Shown in pieces: positions 11,543 to 25,609 of a DNA stretch of 64,000 nt (position 1 is its first letter; each line of letters starts with the position of its first letter). Source of the DNA: Gordionus sp. m RMFG-2023 (lineage: Eukaryota > Nematomorpha > Gordioida > Chordodea > Parachordodidae). Below the pieces are notes generated by a model. The model was given only the letters and a program-made list of their open reading frames with translations. It was not told the origin of the DNA and made no database searches. The DNA lies in the NCBI RefSeq assembly GCF_954871325.1, contig NC_088779.1, positions 9,364,846 through 9,428,845 of the forward strand. Direction: 5' to 3'. The translations under genes and the position numbers were made by a program.

Positions 11543-14500
11543 CTGCGGTCGCCAAAATAAAGAAAGTATTATCAAGCTTCTATATAGTAGTTTAAATTTT
11601 TCATGATGGTAAATTTTTATATTATAATAAAAATAAATCTTCAAAAATTTTTGAATTCATATCAAAAAAACATTTTTGAGAATGCTTATGTGTAAGGATT
11701 TTTGATCAAAATTCAGTTAAAATTCCAAATTCTTATTATGTTAATCTCTTGTTAATTTTTATGCATAAAAAATCTTTCGTGGTGACACTAATTATTTTAA
11801 CAAAAAATCTTAATTTTGCGATCTTCAAAGATTTTTTTGCTCAAAGTTTTGGGCGAAAACTTCAAAATTACTTCGAAAATTTTTTTTTCCTCTTAAACTC
11901 TGTTTAAAATATAAAATGTTCAATATCAAACAATAAATCACAAGCTGAAAATAGTTGAATTGAATCAGATAAAAAATGTAATTTTGCTAAAAGTTTTTAT
12001 CTAATAATATTATATTTTATACCGTAAAAAAATTAAGTTATTTGAAATCATAATTATTTTATCTATAAAAATGTAAATTAAAATTAAGAAATATAATATG
12101 ATCATCTTAACATCCTGAGATTAGAATAAACCTGTTATGAAATTGAACACCTGATTTTCCAATCGATATTCTTTCGCCTTATAGGGAGTTTATTTGAAAT
12201 AATGTTAATGTGGCAATTGTTTTATTTCCATTTTGCAAAATTGTTTATATATTAGTTCATTTGAATGTCAATTTTATCACTTTAAACACTTTCATTTAAA
12301 ATATTTTAATAAAAAATTTGCCATAATTATATATCAAAAATATACAAGATTTATTGTTAATAGATAAGTAAATACTGCCCGTTTTGCTTGTTTTTATAAA
12401 AAATAATCCTATCTTTTATATTATCAAAATAAGAAAATATAGACATATTCTTGAATAAGCTTAATAACGGAGCTTGAATGCGTAGAAAAATCTACGTGGA
12501 GTAGATAGTAGAGACCTACAAAATCAAAATTTTCCTGCCAAACGCCCGCGGCCCAATAGCAGCTGACCCGAATTATAAAAAATGCTTATAGAGGAAGTTC
12601 TCAAAAAATTTATTTTATCCTCTATTTTAATTTTATGCATTATAATTTAAATATTCATCAATAAACTCTAATAATTTAATATGTTTATTTTAATTATTTA
12701 CAAAAATTATTATAAGAATTTCTTACCATTGTTTTTTTAAATTTTTTTAAAAAAAAAATACATTTTTTCAATCAGGTAAAGTAGGGAAGATTTTTTCGGG
12801 TCATGGGTCGGACCTATATTTTATTGATGATATTATCTTCGGCCCTGACTCTACTAGGAAGCATGGAATATTGGTTCTACATAATTTAATTTATAGTAGA
12901 CACTTGAATTTCTTTTTAAAATTTTATCCTAATTTTCTTTCCTTTTTTTCTTCTTTTTGTTATTGATATAGTTATATTGATATATAATTTGCTTACATTT
13001 AGTATGAAGATTTGTCAATGAGTTTATATACTAATTCCTAATCTAGGATCTTATTTGCTAGGGATGATATAAAGTGGGCTTTTTTTATATCAATAGTTGC
13101 CAAAAAATATTTGAGGAAATTATGGATTCAATTTTATTGTAGGTATTTATCAAATTTTTAGATCTACAGTTTGTGCTGCTATATGGATAGTTAAGCAAGT
13201 TTTCTAAACTGTTGAGGTTAATGAAGATCATTCATATTATATTTTACGTTTTAAATTATATTTTAAATATAGTCATTAAAATATTTCCTTTTCTAATATA
13301 TTTAATTACATACCCTCAACATTAATTTCATCCTTTTCTGCCTCGATACAAGGTAATGAATGGGCTAGAGTCAATTTATCTCTCAAAATCTCGAAAAGCT
13401 GACGAATAGCTAAGGCTACACAGAGTGAAGATACAACTTTATTGAATGCTAGTTCTCCCTTAAATTTTAGGAGACACCAGTTATCGTATATGATCTCTAT
13501 GGCCATTTTATCAACAGACGAGCTTGAAATATTAATTTTTATAAGATAATAGTAATACTTAAATGAATTTAAACAAATTTAAACGTATAATGTTTTTACA
13601 TTTATAGTAATTATGCAAATGATAATTTTAAAATAATTCAAAAATAATCAAATTAAGATTTAAAATCGACTATTATTTATATTAAACATGATTTGAGAAT
13701 TTTCTACGCGAGTCATGAGGTAACTCAATCAACTCTTTATATCACAAAAATAGGTGAATTTTTTTCATAGAAACCTTCCAAGATCTTTAACAGCCATAAT
13801 GATGGAATCGCAAAATATGTTCATGTAAGGGAATGGGTGCTGCAGAGTGAGTGGGTTCAGCAAATTTGGCTTGGCAGTCGTTTCTAATAAAGAGGCGTAA
13901 GATAGTAAAATTGTATCAGATTGGGGTCCTTTAGCTAAGTATAACTCTGGTTCAAGGGTTAACGATGAATGAGGGTGAATGGCAACGAATGGTTTTTCCT
14001 GACCGTAAGATTAGTAGTTTTGGAAAAACATGCATATTATAATAAGATAGATAAAATTTTAAAAAACTTATTAGCAACAATAATTGAAGCGATAATAATA
14101 GGCCCGAAGCATGCAAAATAATTAATTGATTTTAGTATATTTAAATTCCATCTGATGAGTTAATAAGGAATATTTGAAGGGGAAAAAAAGTTAATTGAGT
14201 CATTGGCAAACCTTCGTATGGTAGATCAAATCGGATCCTCTTTTAAAAGTATCAAACTGGTCAGGGATTGCTATGTGAGGATAAAATCCTGACAACAATA
14301 CGAATTTAACCATTGCTATATCTTCGGAATTCATTTCGGGAACGTATAATTTCTAATTCGATATTTTAAAAAATTGTATTTAAAAATTAGTCAAAAGTGC
14401 ATATTTATAACTAGTATTTTATAAATATTCATCTATTCGATTGATAAATCTAATAAAAAAAATGTCATTAATACCCCTGGTAAATTCTTATTCTTTATTA

Positions 14501-17500
14501 TTTATTTTTGTCTAGAGAAATAGTGCATTCAAACTACTTGTTTGTATAATTATCCTTAAGCTATTTCCAGGCAAGTCGTTATTTTAGGGGCTCCCTAAGC
14601 GCGTTTTGAACAAATTTTTTTTATGTCCAAACAAAGTTGGATATATCGAATTTATTTTTTATTTCGCATATAATAAAAAAAAATTTTTTAAAAACTAACA
14701 TAGGAATTCGCCTCTTTTTTTATTTTTATTAATGAATTAAATGGCAGCAAATTTATATTAAGCAAAAAATTCGAAAATTTATTATTTGTTTGAAAATTAA
14801 GAAAAATTGATGAAACTTCGCTTTAAAAAAAAGATTTATCTGAAAATAGCATTAAGTTTTAGACTGTGTAAAGAAGAAATTAAGAATTTGTCACTTATTT
14901 AATTTTCTAAATAACGATACATATCAGTTTGAATTATATTTATGTGAGCAAACATGCAAATTGGATATTGTAATCTTGTAGATATTTTGCATAAATGATG
15001 CGATCATTTAAAATATAATTATAGATTGAAATATTCATCCCCATATATTTATAGAATTGTGTCATCATTTAATAATTCCTTAAATGAGTTTTGAAATCAT
15101 TATTTATCATGGCGATTCTAAATATATCATTTATTTGAGATCCTTGTAAATCAGCATGGGCTGCTAGAGTATATATTAGCGGTAAAAGTTTCATAAAAAT
15201 TTAAACAAAAATAAAATGATTTACATATAGAGCAGACTATAAAATTACAAATAAATTATTAATTTTGAGATTATAAATATAATGAATGAAATATTAATAA
15301 GTAACTTGTAAATTAACTAGTTAATTCGGTCGTTATTTGTGCCCTTCTAAAAACAATTTTTTTTATTAGGCCTATCAACCGAATAAATGCATAAATAATC
15401 AATATACACATGTCGGCCATTAAGAAAAATTAATTCAATTGAATAACGCAAAGTTAAGAGAATATGGTCAGTCAGCCTAAATGGCCATTTAACCCCGGTG
15501 AGATAGTATTGCGCTAAAACCATTCATGTTAATCATTATTTTATAAGCTTTAAACACATGCCTATGCCCTTCATCTCGAAATTCAAGATTTTTAAATGAA
15601 TAGACTTATGAAGTTTTGCATAACTTTGATATCATCATTTTGGACATATTTCAGTTCCATATCTTCGATATCTATATCGGAAGAAGAATCGATTTCCTCT
15701 GCGCCGGATGTATCCTCTTTTGAATGCGCTTTGTTATCATGTCCGGCGGTCTCTTTGTCTCTGATTTTAAGTACCTAGTTATTAAATTGATTAAATGGTA
15801 AAATAGATTAAGATAAATTTATGTTAACATTTTCGTAATAGTCTCCTGTTTAAATAACAAATTCTATTCCAACCGACTTCCTACCTATTAATGATAAAAC
15901 CATGTCAAGGTGGGCTATTTTAATTTGATCATTGTTGCAGAGTTTGAAAAAAAAATTGTAATTTCATCTTTTTTTATGTATAAAAATTACAAAATATTCA
16001 CTTATAAAAGTTTTTTTTTTAAAAAGAAATCTTTTGCTCATAAATTTTTTTTCAAACAGTTCGACGTCCATTATTGGTAAAATTGTATGGCGATAATATT
16101 ATCCGTAGGAGGTTCACTTTACCCTCCTTTGAATTAAAAAAAACTTTTCAAAATTAATTTTAGATATGTTTTGTTATGTATTAAAAATATAGTTCGTATA
16201 GTACTAACTAATCCAGGTGGCATGATCGCTCACCAATAAAACTGCTGTAAATAGTTTGAATTCGAATCTTATAATAAAATTTAGTAATACAGTATCGGTA
16301 AAAAATCCGATATATTTCTGAATAATATTTTTTTTTACTAAACATGTAATAACAATGAGCCACAATTACACCTCCAAAATGTCGACAAATGAAAACTGGA
16401 ATTGTCATGATAAACAAGGAGACATTGTTAAATTATAACAAAGGCAAGCTTTGATCTTTCGTAATTAGAAAGTTACACATATTTTTAAACCAAATTATTT
16501 AAAAATGGGGATCTCTGATTCAGCGTAATTTAGGACGGGCAACCATGGCTAATCAAATTTAAAAATATCAACCATACCTTAACTCTACCACTCTTAGTGA
16601 GTCTTTCCCGTTTGAGTCTTTTGATAATTCCTATCTCAGGTTTATCAGCTGATGCTTCGACATTATCATGACTAATGTCCTGACGTTTATTCGAAAATTC
16701 CCGTTTCATCAGAGAACCAAACTGTTTCCTGAGTTTTAAAACTTCATAAAGACGTTGTTCCTCGACCCCCACCTTTCGACACCATCTTTTGGCTCTGTTA
16801 CTCGAGTTGGAATCTTGGTTAGACTTATTGTGATCGCGATTAGATCTTTTATTATCATAAGGGTTCATATAGGCGCTGGAATAATCAATGTCTTCGATTT
16901 TTAACTTAAAATTATGTTTTTTAAAAAAGATAACATTGGTGTATGTAAATAGAAGTGATAATACGATGATTACTTCAATTAAATACAACTAATTCAGAAT
17001 AAATATACACTGCTCACCTTCGTAAGTAAAGGGGACGTCATAGTCTGGCTAACATAATTAAAATCACGGATACAACCATTGTATAATCAAACAAAACTAT
17101 GCAATCTCATAATAACTCGAAATCGGTAAAAAAAAATATTATTTTAAAAATACATATTTTTATAGAAAGGTAGCTGTCAGAAAACCAAATATAAATAATA
17201 TTTTATAAAATTTGCTTCTAATTTATGAATGACGTTTTTATCTTATTTGGTTAACCAAAAAATTCGGCCAGCTTTCGGTTTAGATCATTATTACAACAAG
17301 CAATTATATTTTCCATTGGTAGCTTATCCAAATCTAAAAAAAGGTCACGTGTTAATACAATGTATACACTGACGAATTTGTATTAATTAATATCTCTTTA
17401 CAAAAGTTGTCACCAATCCATGTTACCTTGCATTATTTACCAAAAAAAATGGATAAATGATATTCATGAGCACATCAAATTAGAATGTGAGCATGATATA

Positions 17501-20500
17501 AAGTAAATTAAATCATTTTTTTAGGCAATCCAATGATTTAAAATTGTTAAACTATGAAATTCATATTAATGTATACCTTGATCCAGTGATTGAAAAGGTT
17601 GAATAGGGTAAAGGGATCCCCGTGTTGAGGCGATTGCAAGGATTGACGCGCGCAAAACGCTTTAACATCTCTATTAGCTTTAGCGTTAAAAATGGATCTT
17701 ATACTGAAAATGGCAGATAGTGTCAAGGTTATATCGATAAGCTTCGTGGTGCTTTGTTATTTGTATAATGATATTTTTGATATTTGAAATAATGATTTAG
17801 ATTAATTCATCATGACTTGGACGGGAAAGGATGCAGGCATGTATACAATATTTATATAATTAAGAAAGATCTTATTTTTTCCCAAGAATGGCCAAAAATA
17901 AAAAATATTTTATAACACCGTGCTTTAATCGATAAGACCTGAGGTCAATCATTAATAATCATATTATTAACTGTACCGATCCACAAATTATTTTCTTTCT
18001 TTCCAAGTCAACCTTCAATTAAAAATATGGTCCTGAAAGATCCCGTTAAATATTTTCAAATTATTTACATCCTGCAGCATATATAACAAAAAATAATAAT
18101 ATCCGATTTTTAATATGATTTTTTCAAACATTAAAAATAAATAAATTTTGGCTTTTTTAAAAATATATTCACTATTATTAGGGAATTATGTAAATAAAAG
18201 AAATTATATATGCTATGCTGTATCGTGATGTGGAATTCCTGGGAATTCGGAATTTCTCAATTTTAAATTATTTACTGAAGGCGGATTGAGCTTTCAAATT
18301 GGAAATCTGATTCGACCGGAAATGTACACGGAGTACCCATTATTTATTGTAAATTTCGGACAATTTAGCCATCAACTTTTGAACTACTTATTTCCAAAAT
18401 ATAATTTTTTTCAAAAAAATCCATAAAAGTTCATAACGAGAAATTTAACTCGTGAACTGGATTACCCAACACATTCTGGAATACATTTCCGGTCTCAAAT
18501 TTTAGAAATCAATCCGCCTTCAGTTAAATGATTTAAAATGGAGATTCCAAATCTTCATGGACTACATATACAATAATTTTTAAAAATATTGGTCGGTGAG
18601 TAACGGTCTCGACCTATTATTTAAAATATCGACATAGCCTTAAATATTATAAAATCAATTACACTGATAACTAAATTTGACGGAATGATATAAAAATTAG
18701 CGTCCGGAATAGATGAATATTCACATTACAAAAAATTTTTTTAGTCTTAGATAGAAGTAAATATCATAATATTATAAAATAATCAATCCCAAAAATAATG
18801 ATTCTATATTCCAATCTACTACCATAGAACACCTGTTAAAATCAACGTTTAGGAAATAAGCGTTCATGAGCATTTTAGCTACGGTGATGTCTAATGGTAA
18901 GCGAGCTAACAGTCTACCATAATTAGTCAATTCGACCTTGTCATCTTGTAATATTGTCAGAGCACCGTGTTGAGACAGATACGCTATAGAGGCATCGAGA
19001 GTAGAAGGGTCGGGTGGTTCTATAAAAGGGAATCTAATATTTATTTATTTTTAAATTACATTTTAAAATGGCAAAATTTTGAGCCTTTTATTGAGGCAAA
19101 ATTAATTAGCATCTTTTTCTATACAAACTTAAGAATATTCGTGCATATTCAATAATTTTTTTTAAAAAATAACCGGGCAAGAAGTGATAATATTTAAAAT
19201 TGAGCAATCATTTAAATTTTTTTTTATAAAATGAACACAATAATTCATAGTTGATAATAGTATAATAAATACAAAGTAATATATAGTGATAACTAGTGTT
19301 GTTAAACGGCTCGATTTGAAACGATTTTTAAAAACGGCTAACTCAACATTTTATCTAGAAAAATATTATGCAAGCCTGAAGATTTTGGTCATAGATGGCA
19401 CAAAGGTTTGGACGTCTATTAGAGAAACCTCGAGGCTTAGGTAATATTTTTCTGGCTAAAATATTGAGTTAGCTATATTAAAAAATCGGTTTACATCGAG
19501 ACGTTTAACAGCACTCGTGAGGTCTACGAAACATTTTACTTTTTGATATCCCCTCCAAAAAACTCTTCGCCAATACACTTCTCATTATTATCGCCTTTGT
19601 CATCAAGAGCGTCATTTTCACCTCCTTCACTTTTGGCAAAAGAATTGGTTAACTCAGGATTAATTTTGTGCAAGCCATCACCAAGGGCCAATATTTGAAG
19701 AACCAAACAATGTATGGGAACTTTCGATATTTCTGATAGCGAAAAGTCCTTGAAAGTTTGCTCGAAATGTTTTTGGTGATCATATAGTCGGTAGCAAATA
19801 CCCGGTCCAGTTCTGCCTGCTCTACCTAACAAGTTAATATTTACAGATTACATTAAATGATGAAAAACAAAGAATTATTAAAGAATAGGAGAGGGGAGGA
19901 GTGAAGATATCACCCTAGGAGAAATGAGAGCTCGGAAAATTTCAAGGGAGCCTTTTGACAAGAAAATAATTTCGAATTAGGATCGTCGCTATATCTAGGG
20001 CTAATTTCATGTCCAAAATTTTGATAATTTTAAAACCTCTCTTCCGAATATTCCTAGCATTGGTAACAATGGTCATGAAGGCAATATTGGTGCCAGCATA
20101 TTTTTTTTAAAACTTTGCTTTTTCTATGCTACAAATTCAATAGAAGTGTTTCAACAATAATAATATTTCAGGGTATATATTTAAAGTTTAACGAAAAGTG
20201 TAGTGGAAATGTATTTGTTCAAAGTTATATTAACCAATGCAGCTAAATTAAAATCTATTTTGTTTATCAAAATTTATTTCGTTTTAAATTATATTATTTA
20301 TATAAACCTTATTGCCTTTATTATACAATCCATCAATTTTCATGAAATTATAAAATGGAGAGAAAAAGAAATATGGAAAGAAAGAAAGTATTGTATCAAT
20401 GCTATTCTTGACTGATATTCATTTATAGGAAAAAAAATTAATTACTGATATTGTATTCACAATTGTTTCATAACCTTTTCTTTGTTCAGCACCAGCTTTG

Positions 20501-22812
20501 CTAATCCAAAAGGTTTTAAGACGCGACATTTTAGTCAATGGATCATAATGTAATTCTTTTACCTAATATTATGTTTTAAAAGATTTATGTGATAAATAAA
20601 ATTGTTATTTTATTGAAAGTTTATTTTTGTAATGTCTTACTTGCTCATTTTATTTTAAATTTATAATTGTCCTTGTCATTCATTAAAATTGATTATTATC
20701 AAAATTATATAAAATTCAAAAACTAATTTAGAATATAAATTAAGGTTCATCTATAAATTCTTTTACTTGACATTATCCACAATATTAAAAGGGGTTCATT
20801 TGCATTTTTATTTCAAAAACATTTAATCAAAACATTTTGTTTATCATTTCTTTTTCTCCTTCCTTTTTTCTTTCTTTATGAACAAAATCATATATCGAAT
20901 TTAACTTTTCCACTATCAATCACAAATCTTATACCATCTATAGTAACCGAAGTCTCTGCTACATTGGTGGCCAAAACGCATTTCCTATAACCAGCTGGTG
21001 TTATGTCAAAAACCATATCTTGATCATGAGTGGAGAGGGAGGCATGAAGAGGTAAGATAACCCAATGGTTGGAATTACCAATTAGGTTTGGGTCTGGGGC
21101 ATTAACTATGTATAAAATGTTAATTATTATTTTTTTAGTTGCCATTGTTACATAGTTTTATGGTCAGCATTTTCAATTTCAACATGTCTACTAAATCTTT
21201 CTATCAAAACTATTATACTTACTGCAATATTAAGAATATACCTTTGGCTTGAAATCCTTTATCAAAAGAATATTCTTTAAGGGCACTAGCTACATTATTA
21301 ATTTCCTGAACTCCAGGCAAAAATATCAACACATCACCAGGTTGATTAAGAGGTGACCCATATTTTTGGTCAATACTTTTGAGCAACCTTACATAAGGTT
21401 CAGGATTGCATAATTCATTTACCTTGAGCATTTCTTTATTATCTCTAACATTAGATTCATCATTAAGAGGAACGTAAACTAATTCTATAGGGTATAATCG
21501 TCCAGGAACCTTTTTTAATATAAATATAAATTTCAAAGAATATTTTGTGATTTACTTGTAAAAAGGCACATTTATCAAAATAGTCTACAAACAATTGTGT
21601 ATTTATTGTGGCTGACATCAATATCAATTTAAAATTAGGCTTTGTCTTGGAAAATTTAAATTTGGAAAGAATGCATTTTAGGGAGCCAAGAATAAAGTCA
21701 GTTGTACAATGTCTCTCATGAACTTCATCAATCAATATACAATCATAGCCTGAAAGATTGGGGTCAGTGCCCAATTGCCTCAATAGAATTCCTTCAGTCA
21801 TAAATAATAATTTATTAAAACTATCCTTTCTTGTTAAATCATCTTCATTCTTTGTGGTTAAAATATTTTTAGGATGTGAAAAATAGGTTTTATCAAATCT
21901 TATTTGGTATCCTATCTGTTTTAAATTAAACATAAGAATAATTATGAAATATTTTAAATAGCAATTACAGAAGTATTATTTTGAGGAAGATTTGTCTCAG
22001 TATTTAAAGTGAAAAATGAATCACCAAAAGTTGTGTTGATGTAATTTTGCATATCACTTGAAGTTTTTAACTCATATGCCACTCTTTTACATAAAGATAT
22101 ACATGCTATCCTTCTAGGTTGAGTACAAGTAATGTTTTTAAATCCTAACTCAATCAAATATTGAGGAATCTGTTTTTATATTTGGATCATTATATAAAAA
22201 CAATTATGAAATAAAAAAGATACTTGAGTTGATTTACCACACCCAGTATCTCCAGCAATTACAATAACATCATTATTTTGAACTATATTTTTGAAATTGT
22301 CTTTAAATTTAAACATGGGTAAATTTTTTTGAGCATTAATTATTTTATCATGTTTATTTATAAATTCTTTCAATAGAAAGTCAAAGTAGCAATATAATAT
22401 GTATAAAAATTCATAAAGATATTCAGAAGGAAAGTTGAATTTAAATTCTAAAATATAAATTAATTTACATTTAAAATTTAAAACTACCTTGAACATGATA
22501 ATGCAAAATTTTACATATATTAAGATATGCATTCGAATTTTGAAGCAGCTTATTTAACTTTTTTATATTTAATTCACGAATAAAATCCTTAGATTTGTCA
22601 TTGTCTAATATTTTTTGGAAGCTTTGATATTTTATTACAAATTTCCAAAAATCTTCTAATTGTGATCTTTTAAAAATCTTTTTCTTTAAAAGAAAAGTTT
22701 CTATATTCATTTTATACGTTTTCCAATCATGTTTCTTATATGATGGGTTATTATATAATTTTTGAAAATGTATCAAAATATCTCGAGAAAATTTTTTAAA
22801 ATTTGCACTCAT
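10944..22812 (-). CDS. DHX34: DHX34, DEAH-family RNA helicase (16 exons, complete)
   Basis: Exons, 5' to 3': 22812-22488, 22447-22224, 22169-21969, 21915-21556, 21509-21242, 21105-20906, 20562-20475, 19825-19540, 19033-18847, 17741-17577, 16904-16578, 15774-15625, 14352-14212, 13998-13775, 13522-13314, 11542-10944. All junctions are GT-AG and in phase, giving 1317 residues (human about 1143). Helicase motifs: GDTGCGKST (174-182), TQPRRIA, DEVH (313-316), SAT (351-353), FLPG (433-436), [10 protein letters not shown] (506-515), QRKGRAGR (553-560). C-terminal hallmarks: [15 protein letters not shown], then a CEACGKNF...HKKTH zinc-finger-like end that matches DHX34 and no other DEAH helicase. In animals DHX34 promotes UPF1 phosphorylation by SMG1 in nonsense-mediated decay. 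Extra length is in poorly conserved inserts in exons 3, 4 and 8. Confidence 0.92.
18249..18548. mobile_element. fold-back MITE (family C) in DHX34 intron 9
   Basis: About 300 bp with arms that pair over most of their length: TTTACTGAAGGCGGATTGA near 18271 against TCAATCCGCCTTCAGTTAAA near 18509. Further in, a GACCGGAAATGTA arm pairs with TACATTTCCGGTC. The interior AAATTTCGGACAATTT is shared with 54126-54449. It lies between DHX34 exons 9 and 10 and has no coding content. Confidence 0.65.
19294..19516. mobile_element. hAT MITE family A, copy 1 (DHX34 intron 8)
   Basis: Starts TAGTGTTGTTAAACGGCTCG and ends with the inverted counterpart (CGTTTAACAGCACT). Inner arms AAAACGGCTAACTCAA and ATTGAGTTAGC also pair. 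It sits 23 bp from the donor of DHX34 exon 8. The family has five more copies in this window. The target duplication of this copy is degraded. Confidence 0.75.
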
Positions 22813-23653
22813 TTGAGAAAAATTATACTAAAAAGTATCACTATAACATATGTTATATCATCTGTCAAATATCGACATGATAAAATTTTATACAAAAACT
22901 ATGCAAAAAGGGGTTTTAAGTTTAATAGAATATGGTTTTAAATCTATCTAACGTCTAATTAAATTTTCCCTATTAATAGGTAACCAATCGCAGCAATATC
23001 CGAGAGATTTTTCAAAAGTAAATAAGATAAAAAAAAATTTAATATATTGTTGGATTTTATTATTTTTAGTCAAAAATATCATATTTTATTTCTTTATTTC
23101 ATGTTAAAAATTATAAATCTCGACTCAAAGAACAATTTTTAGTATATAATAAATTTGTCAATTGATTATTAATCCATTAATGTAACAATTTGTTAAAAAA
23201 ATATATATATCTTTAAAAAAATAAATATTTTTAATAAAATATATATCTTTAATATATATCTTTAAAAAATATATATTCTTTAAAAAAATATATACCTTTA
23301 AAAAAAATTATTCTTAAGTTATATTTGAACGATAGTTAAATAGTATAAGTTAATTTAAGGTAAAATAAAATAAATAAAAATTTGATTTAAAATAAAATTG
23401 ATTTAAGTTACGCCAAGAGATAAAAAATGCTAAAAAGAGAAAATATATTTGAAGCATAGCAAAAAACTAAATAAATTGAAGTAAAACAACAAATAAATTG
23501 AAGTTAAATTATTTAGTTAGGAATATGCAATAAATATCTTAAAGTTAAAAGAAGAATAAATAAATGAATAAAAATAACAAAATATCACATTCTTCTTTCA
23601 AAAGTTGTGAAAATTCTAGACAATTTTTTCACGCTAAATTTTGTAATTGAGTT
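22813..23653. other. spacer between DHX34 start and small minus-strand gene
   Basis: An AT-rich spacer that should hold the DHX34 promoter. Positions about 23190-23310 are a low-complexity array of ATATATCTTTAAAAA-like units. No coding frame or recognisable promoter motif is supported. Confidence 0.5.
23190..23310. repeat. degenerate AT-rich tandem array
   Basis: Irregular repeats of ATATATCTTTAAAAAA and close variants, about 15-25 bp per unit, just upstream of DHX34. Simple-sequence expansion is the likely origin. Confidence 0.5.
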
Positions 23654-24166
23654 TTATTTTTCTCTATTTTGATTAACATCTATTAGATCATTCCAGAATA
23701 ACTTTGGCTTTGTTGTGTCATTAGCTTGTTTTACGGGTGCAAATACATGGGTCATTTTCGTGTGACGTGGTCTCTTTTTCTTTTGAATTGTTCGTTCCTT
23801 GCGGCTGTCAGTGTCTTTGTTATCATTTCATGTTATCATTTTTCGAATTGCAAGGTAATTTCCATGTCAAAAAATATATATTTTATATTAAATACTGCAT
23901 GTTTCAGAAAAAATTATTATCGCGTTTAAAGTACTTGAATATGCAATTTATCATGTATTTCTCTAAATATCGCTAATACTGCTACCTATAATATTCATAA
24001 TGTAGTCTTCCAAATGTTTCGGAATTTGCTTTGGTCTAATGAGTCTGGAAATATCTCGAATTGATTTTATCTCATTTGTGATTTGTTTCCCTTCATTACC
24101 CCTTTCGTAAAAAGTTATAGTTTGTGGTTCATACAATGATATATATAACATAGATTGGCGATTCAT
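23654..24166 (-). CDS. two-exon gene, unrecognised 113-residue protein
   Basis: Exon 1 is 24166-23986 (ATG start, donor TATAG|GTAGC) and exon 2 is 23814-23654 (acceptor AACAAAG, stop TAA). The 171-bp intron joins phase 1 to phase 1, and the joined frame has no stop. The protein starts MNRQSMLYISLYEPQTITFY. It continues through LIRPKQIPKHLEDYIMNIID, a basic stretch (QKKKRPRHTKM), and ends PKLFWNDLIDVN. No signal peptide or membrane segment is visible. The basic middle and the acidic/tryptophan tail suggest a nucleic-acid- or protein-binding adaptor, but I know no family match. A polyadenylation-like AATAAA overlaps the stop. It shares strand with DHX34 and is 0.84 kb upstream of it. Confidence 0.6.
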
Positions 24167-25609
24167 TCATTAAATGCATGATTATCATTGGGTTCATATG
24201 ACGGTGCGTCTGTTCGGGATATGGGTTGGGTCGTTGTGTTTTTTTAATGTTACGTTAAAGCTTGCTGATTGTTTTTATCTTATCTAAATGTCCCATGACA
24301 GTTTAAATATGTACCATTATAAGATAATATCGATATTATAGAGTCTAATCAATATCCAATACTTTTTTTAAAAAATTATAATAAATTTTTTTAATTTATT
24401 TTAGCAAGAACCTGGAATTATGTCATTTTTATCTTACTGTTAAATTTTCATTTTAACAAAAAATTATTTCCATTCCCGTTTCTCATTTCATTCCATGCAT
24501 ATAATATATATCAGTCATTAAATCTTTGTAGTAATTGATACATTCTCTAAAAAATTATCATTTATAATTAGGTTATAGTATTAATATAACTATGAGCGTC
24601 AAAACTCCATACACAGATTGCAAAATTATCCATTGACAAACGAAAACTTTTTATTTTATTTTATATTGTAGTATCAATTTCATAAGAGATAAAATATTTT
24701 AAATTTGATTTAAAAAAATTTTTTTTTGCAATCTTACATTTACATGTACCTATTAATGAGTATAAAATATTATTATTAAAAACAGTAATTAAAAATTGAA
24801 AAATAAATATGTATGAATGACCATTTTAAATATTATTTTTATATTTATGCAAAAAATATAAACAAAATTTTCTGGAGGGTCTCCTTTTTTTGATCGTAAA
24901 ATGGTCCATTTGGTCCATTTTCGTTTTTATTCATATGCATTTATTTAATCGTAATTATTCTATAAAAGCAATTTTTTATCAAATTCAAGCAAGCAATTTT
25001 CAATATCATCTTTTTCATACAATTTTTCGGAATGCCTGCAACTGCCCCAAAAATATTCCTAAAATCACTCGGTTCCTAAAGCACTCCAGAATTTTCCGCA
25101 AGTTTCTTTTCCATACCTTCTCCCTGAAATTTTTTTTTTACATTTAAAAAAACCAATTGGAATTAAACTGGTTTTTTTTCTTTATTGTAATTCTATGATT
25201 GTATATATATGATTAAATTTTTTTAAAAAACGATTCAGTCTTTTGACATGCACGCGATGTGAGCAATAGTTGATTTGTAATTTTCAGAGTCAAGGTTTAT
25301 AAATTTACTATTTTATTAAAGATCAAGTATAGTTTTAAATAGTGTGAAATTTAAGAAACTTTCAATTGCAAAAATTTGAGAAACTTAAAATGGCTTTGAT
25401 TTTTTTATTAAGAAATTTATATTCTATAATTTTTAATATATGTTAAATTCTTTTTTTTGTTTAAATTTAAAGTAACATTTTATCTTTTATTTTAAACTTG
25501 TTCCAAATAATATCTTTGTAATTATGCTTTGAATCTTTGAGCGCAGACGCTAAATAAAGAAGCAGTATTCTTACTTTTGGGCCTATTTATTAAAATATAT
25601 GAGGTATCA
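24167..25609. other. divergent intergenic region (promoters of two genes)
   Basis: 1.44 kb between the minus-strand small gene and the plus-strand PKA-R start. Both promoters should lie here. A bare open frame at 24890-25147 is AT-driven and has no gene-like features. I see no defined promoter element. Confidence 0.4.

Noticed and set aside
15120-15187. Minus-strand frame [20 protein letters not shown] considered as a DHX34 exon
   Set aside because: It has no GT donor downstream for well over 100 bp, and the true homologous exon ([11 protein letters not shown] at 14212-14352) was found and fits in phase.
20203-20415. 70-codon plus frame opposite DHX34
   Set aside because: AT-driven composition inside a DHX34 intron, with no homology.
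23726-23976. Two plus-strand frames over the small minus-strand gene
   Set aside because: They are shadows of the minus-strand exon 2 and intron, with no splice logic or homology.
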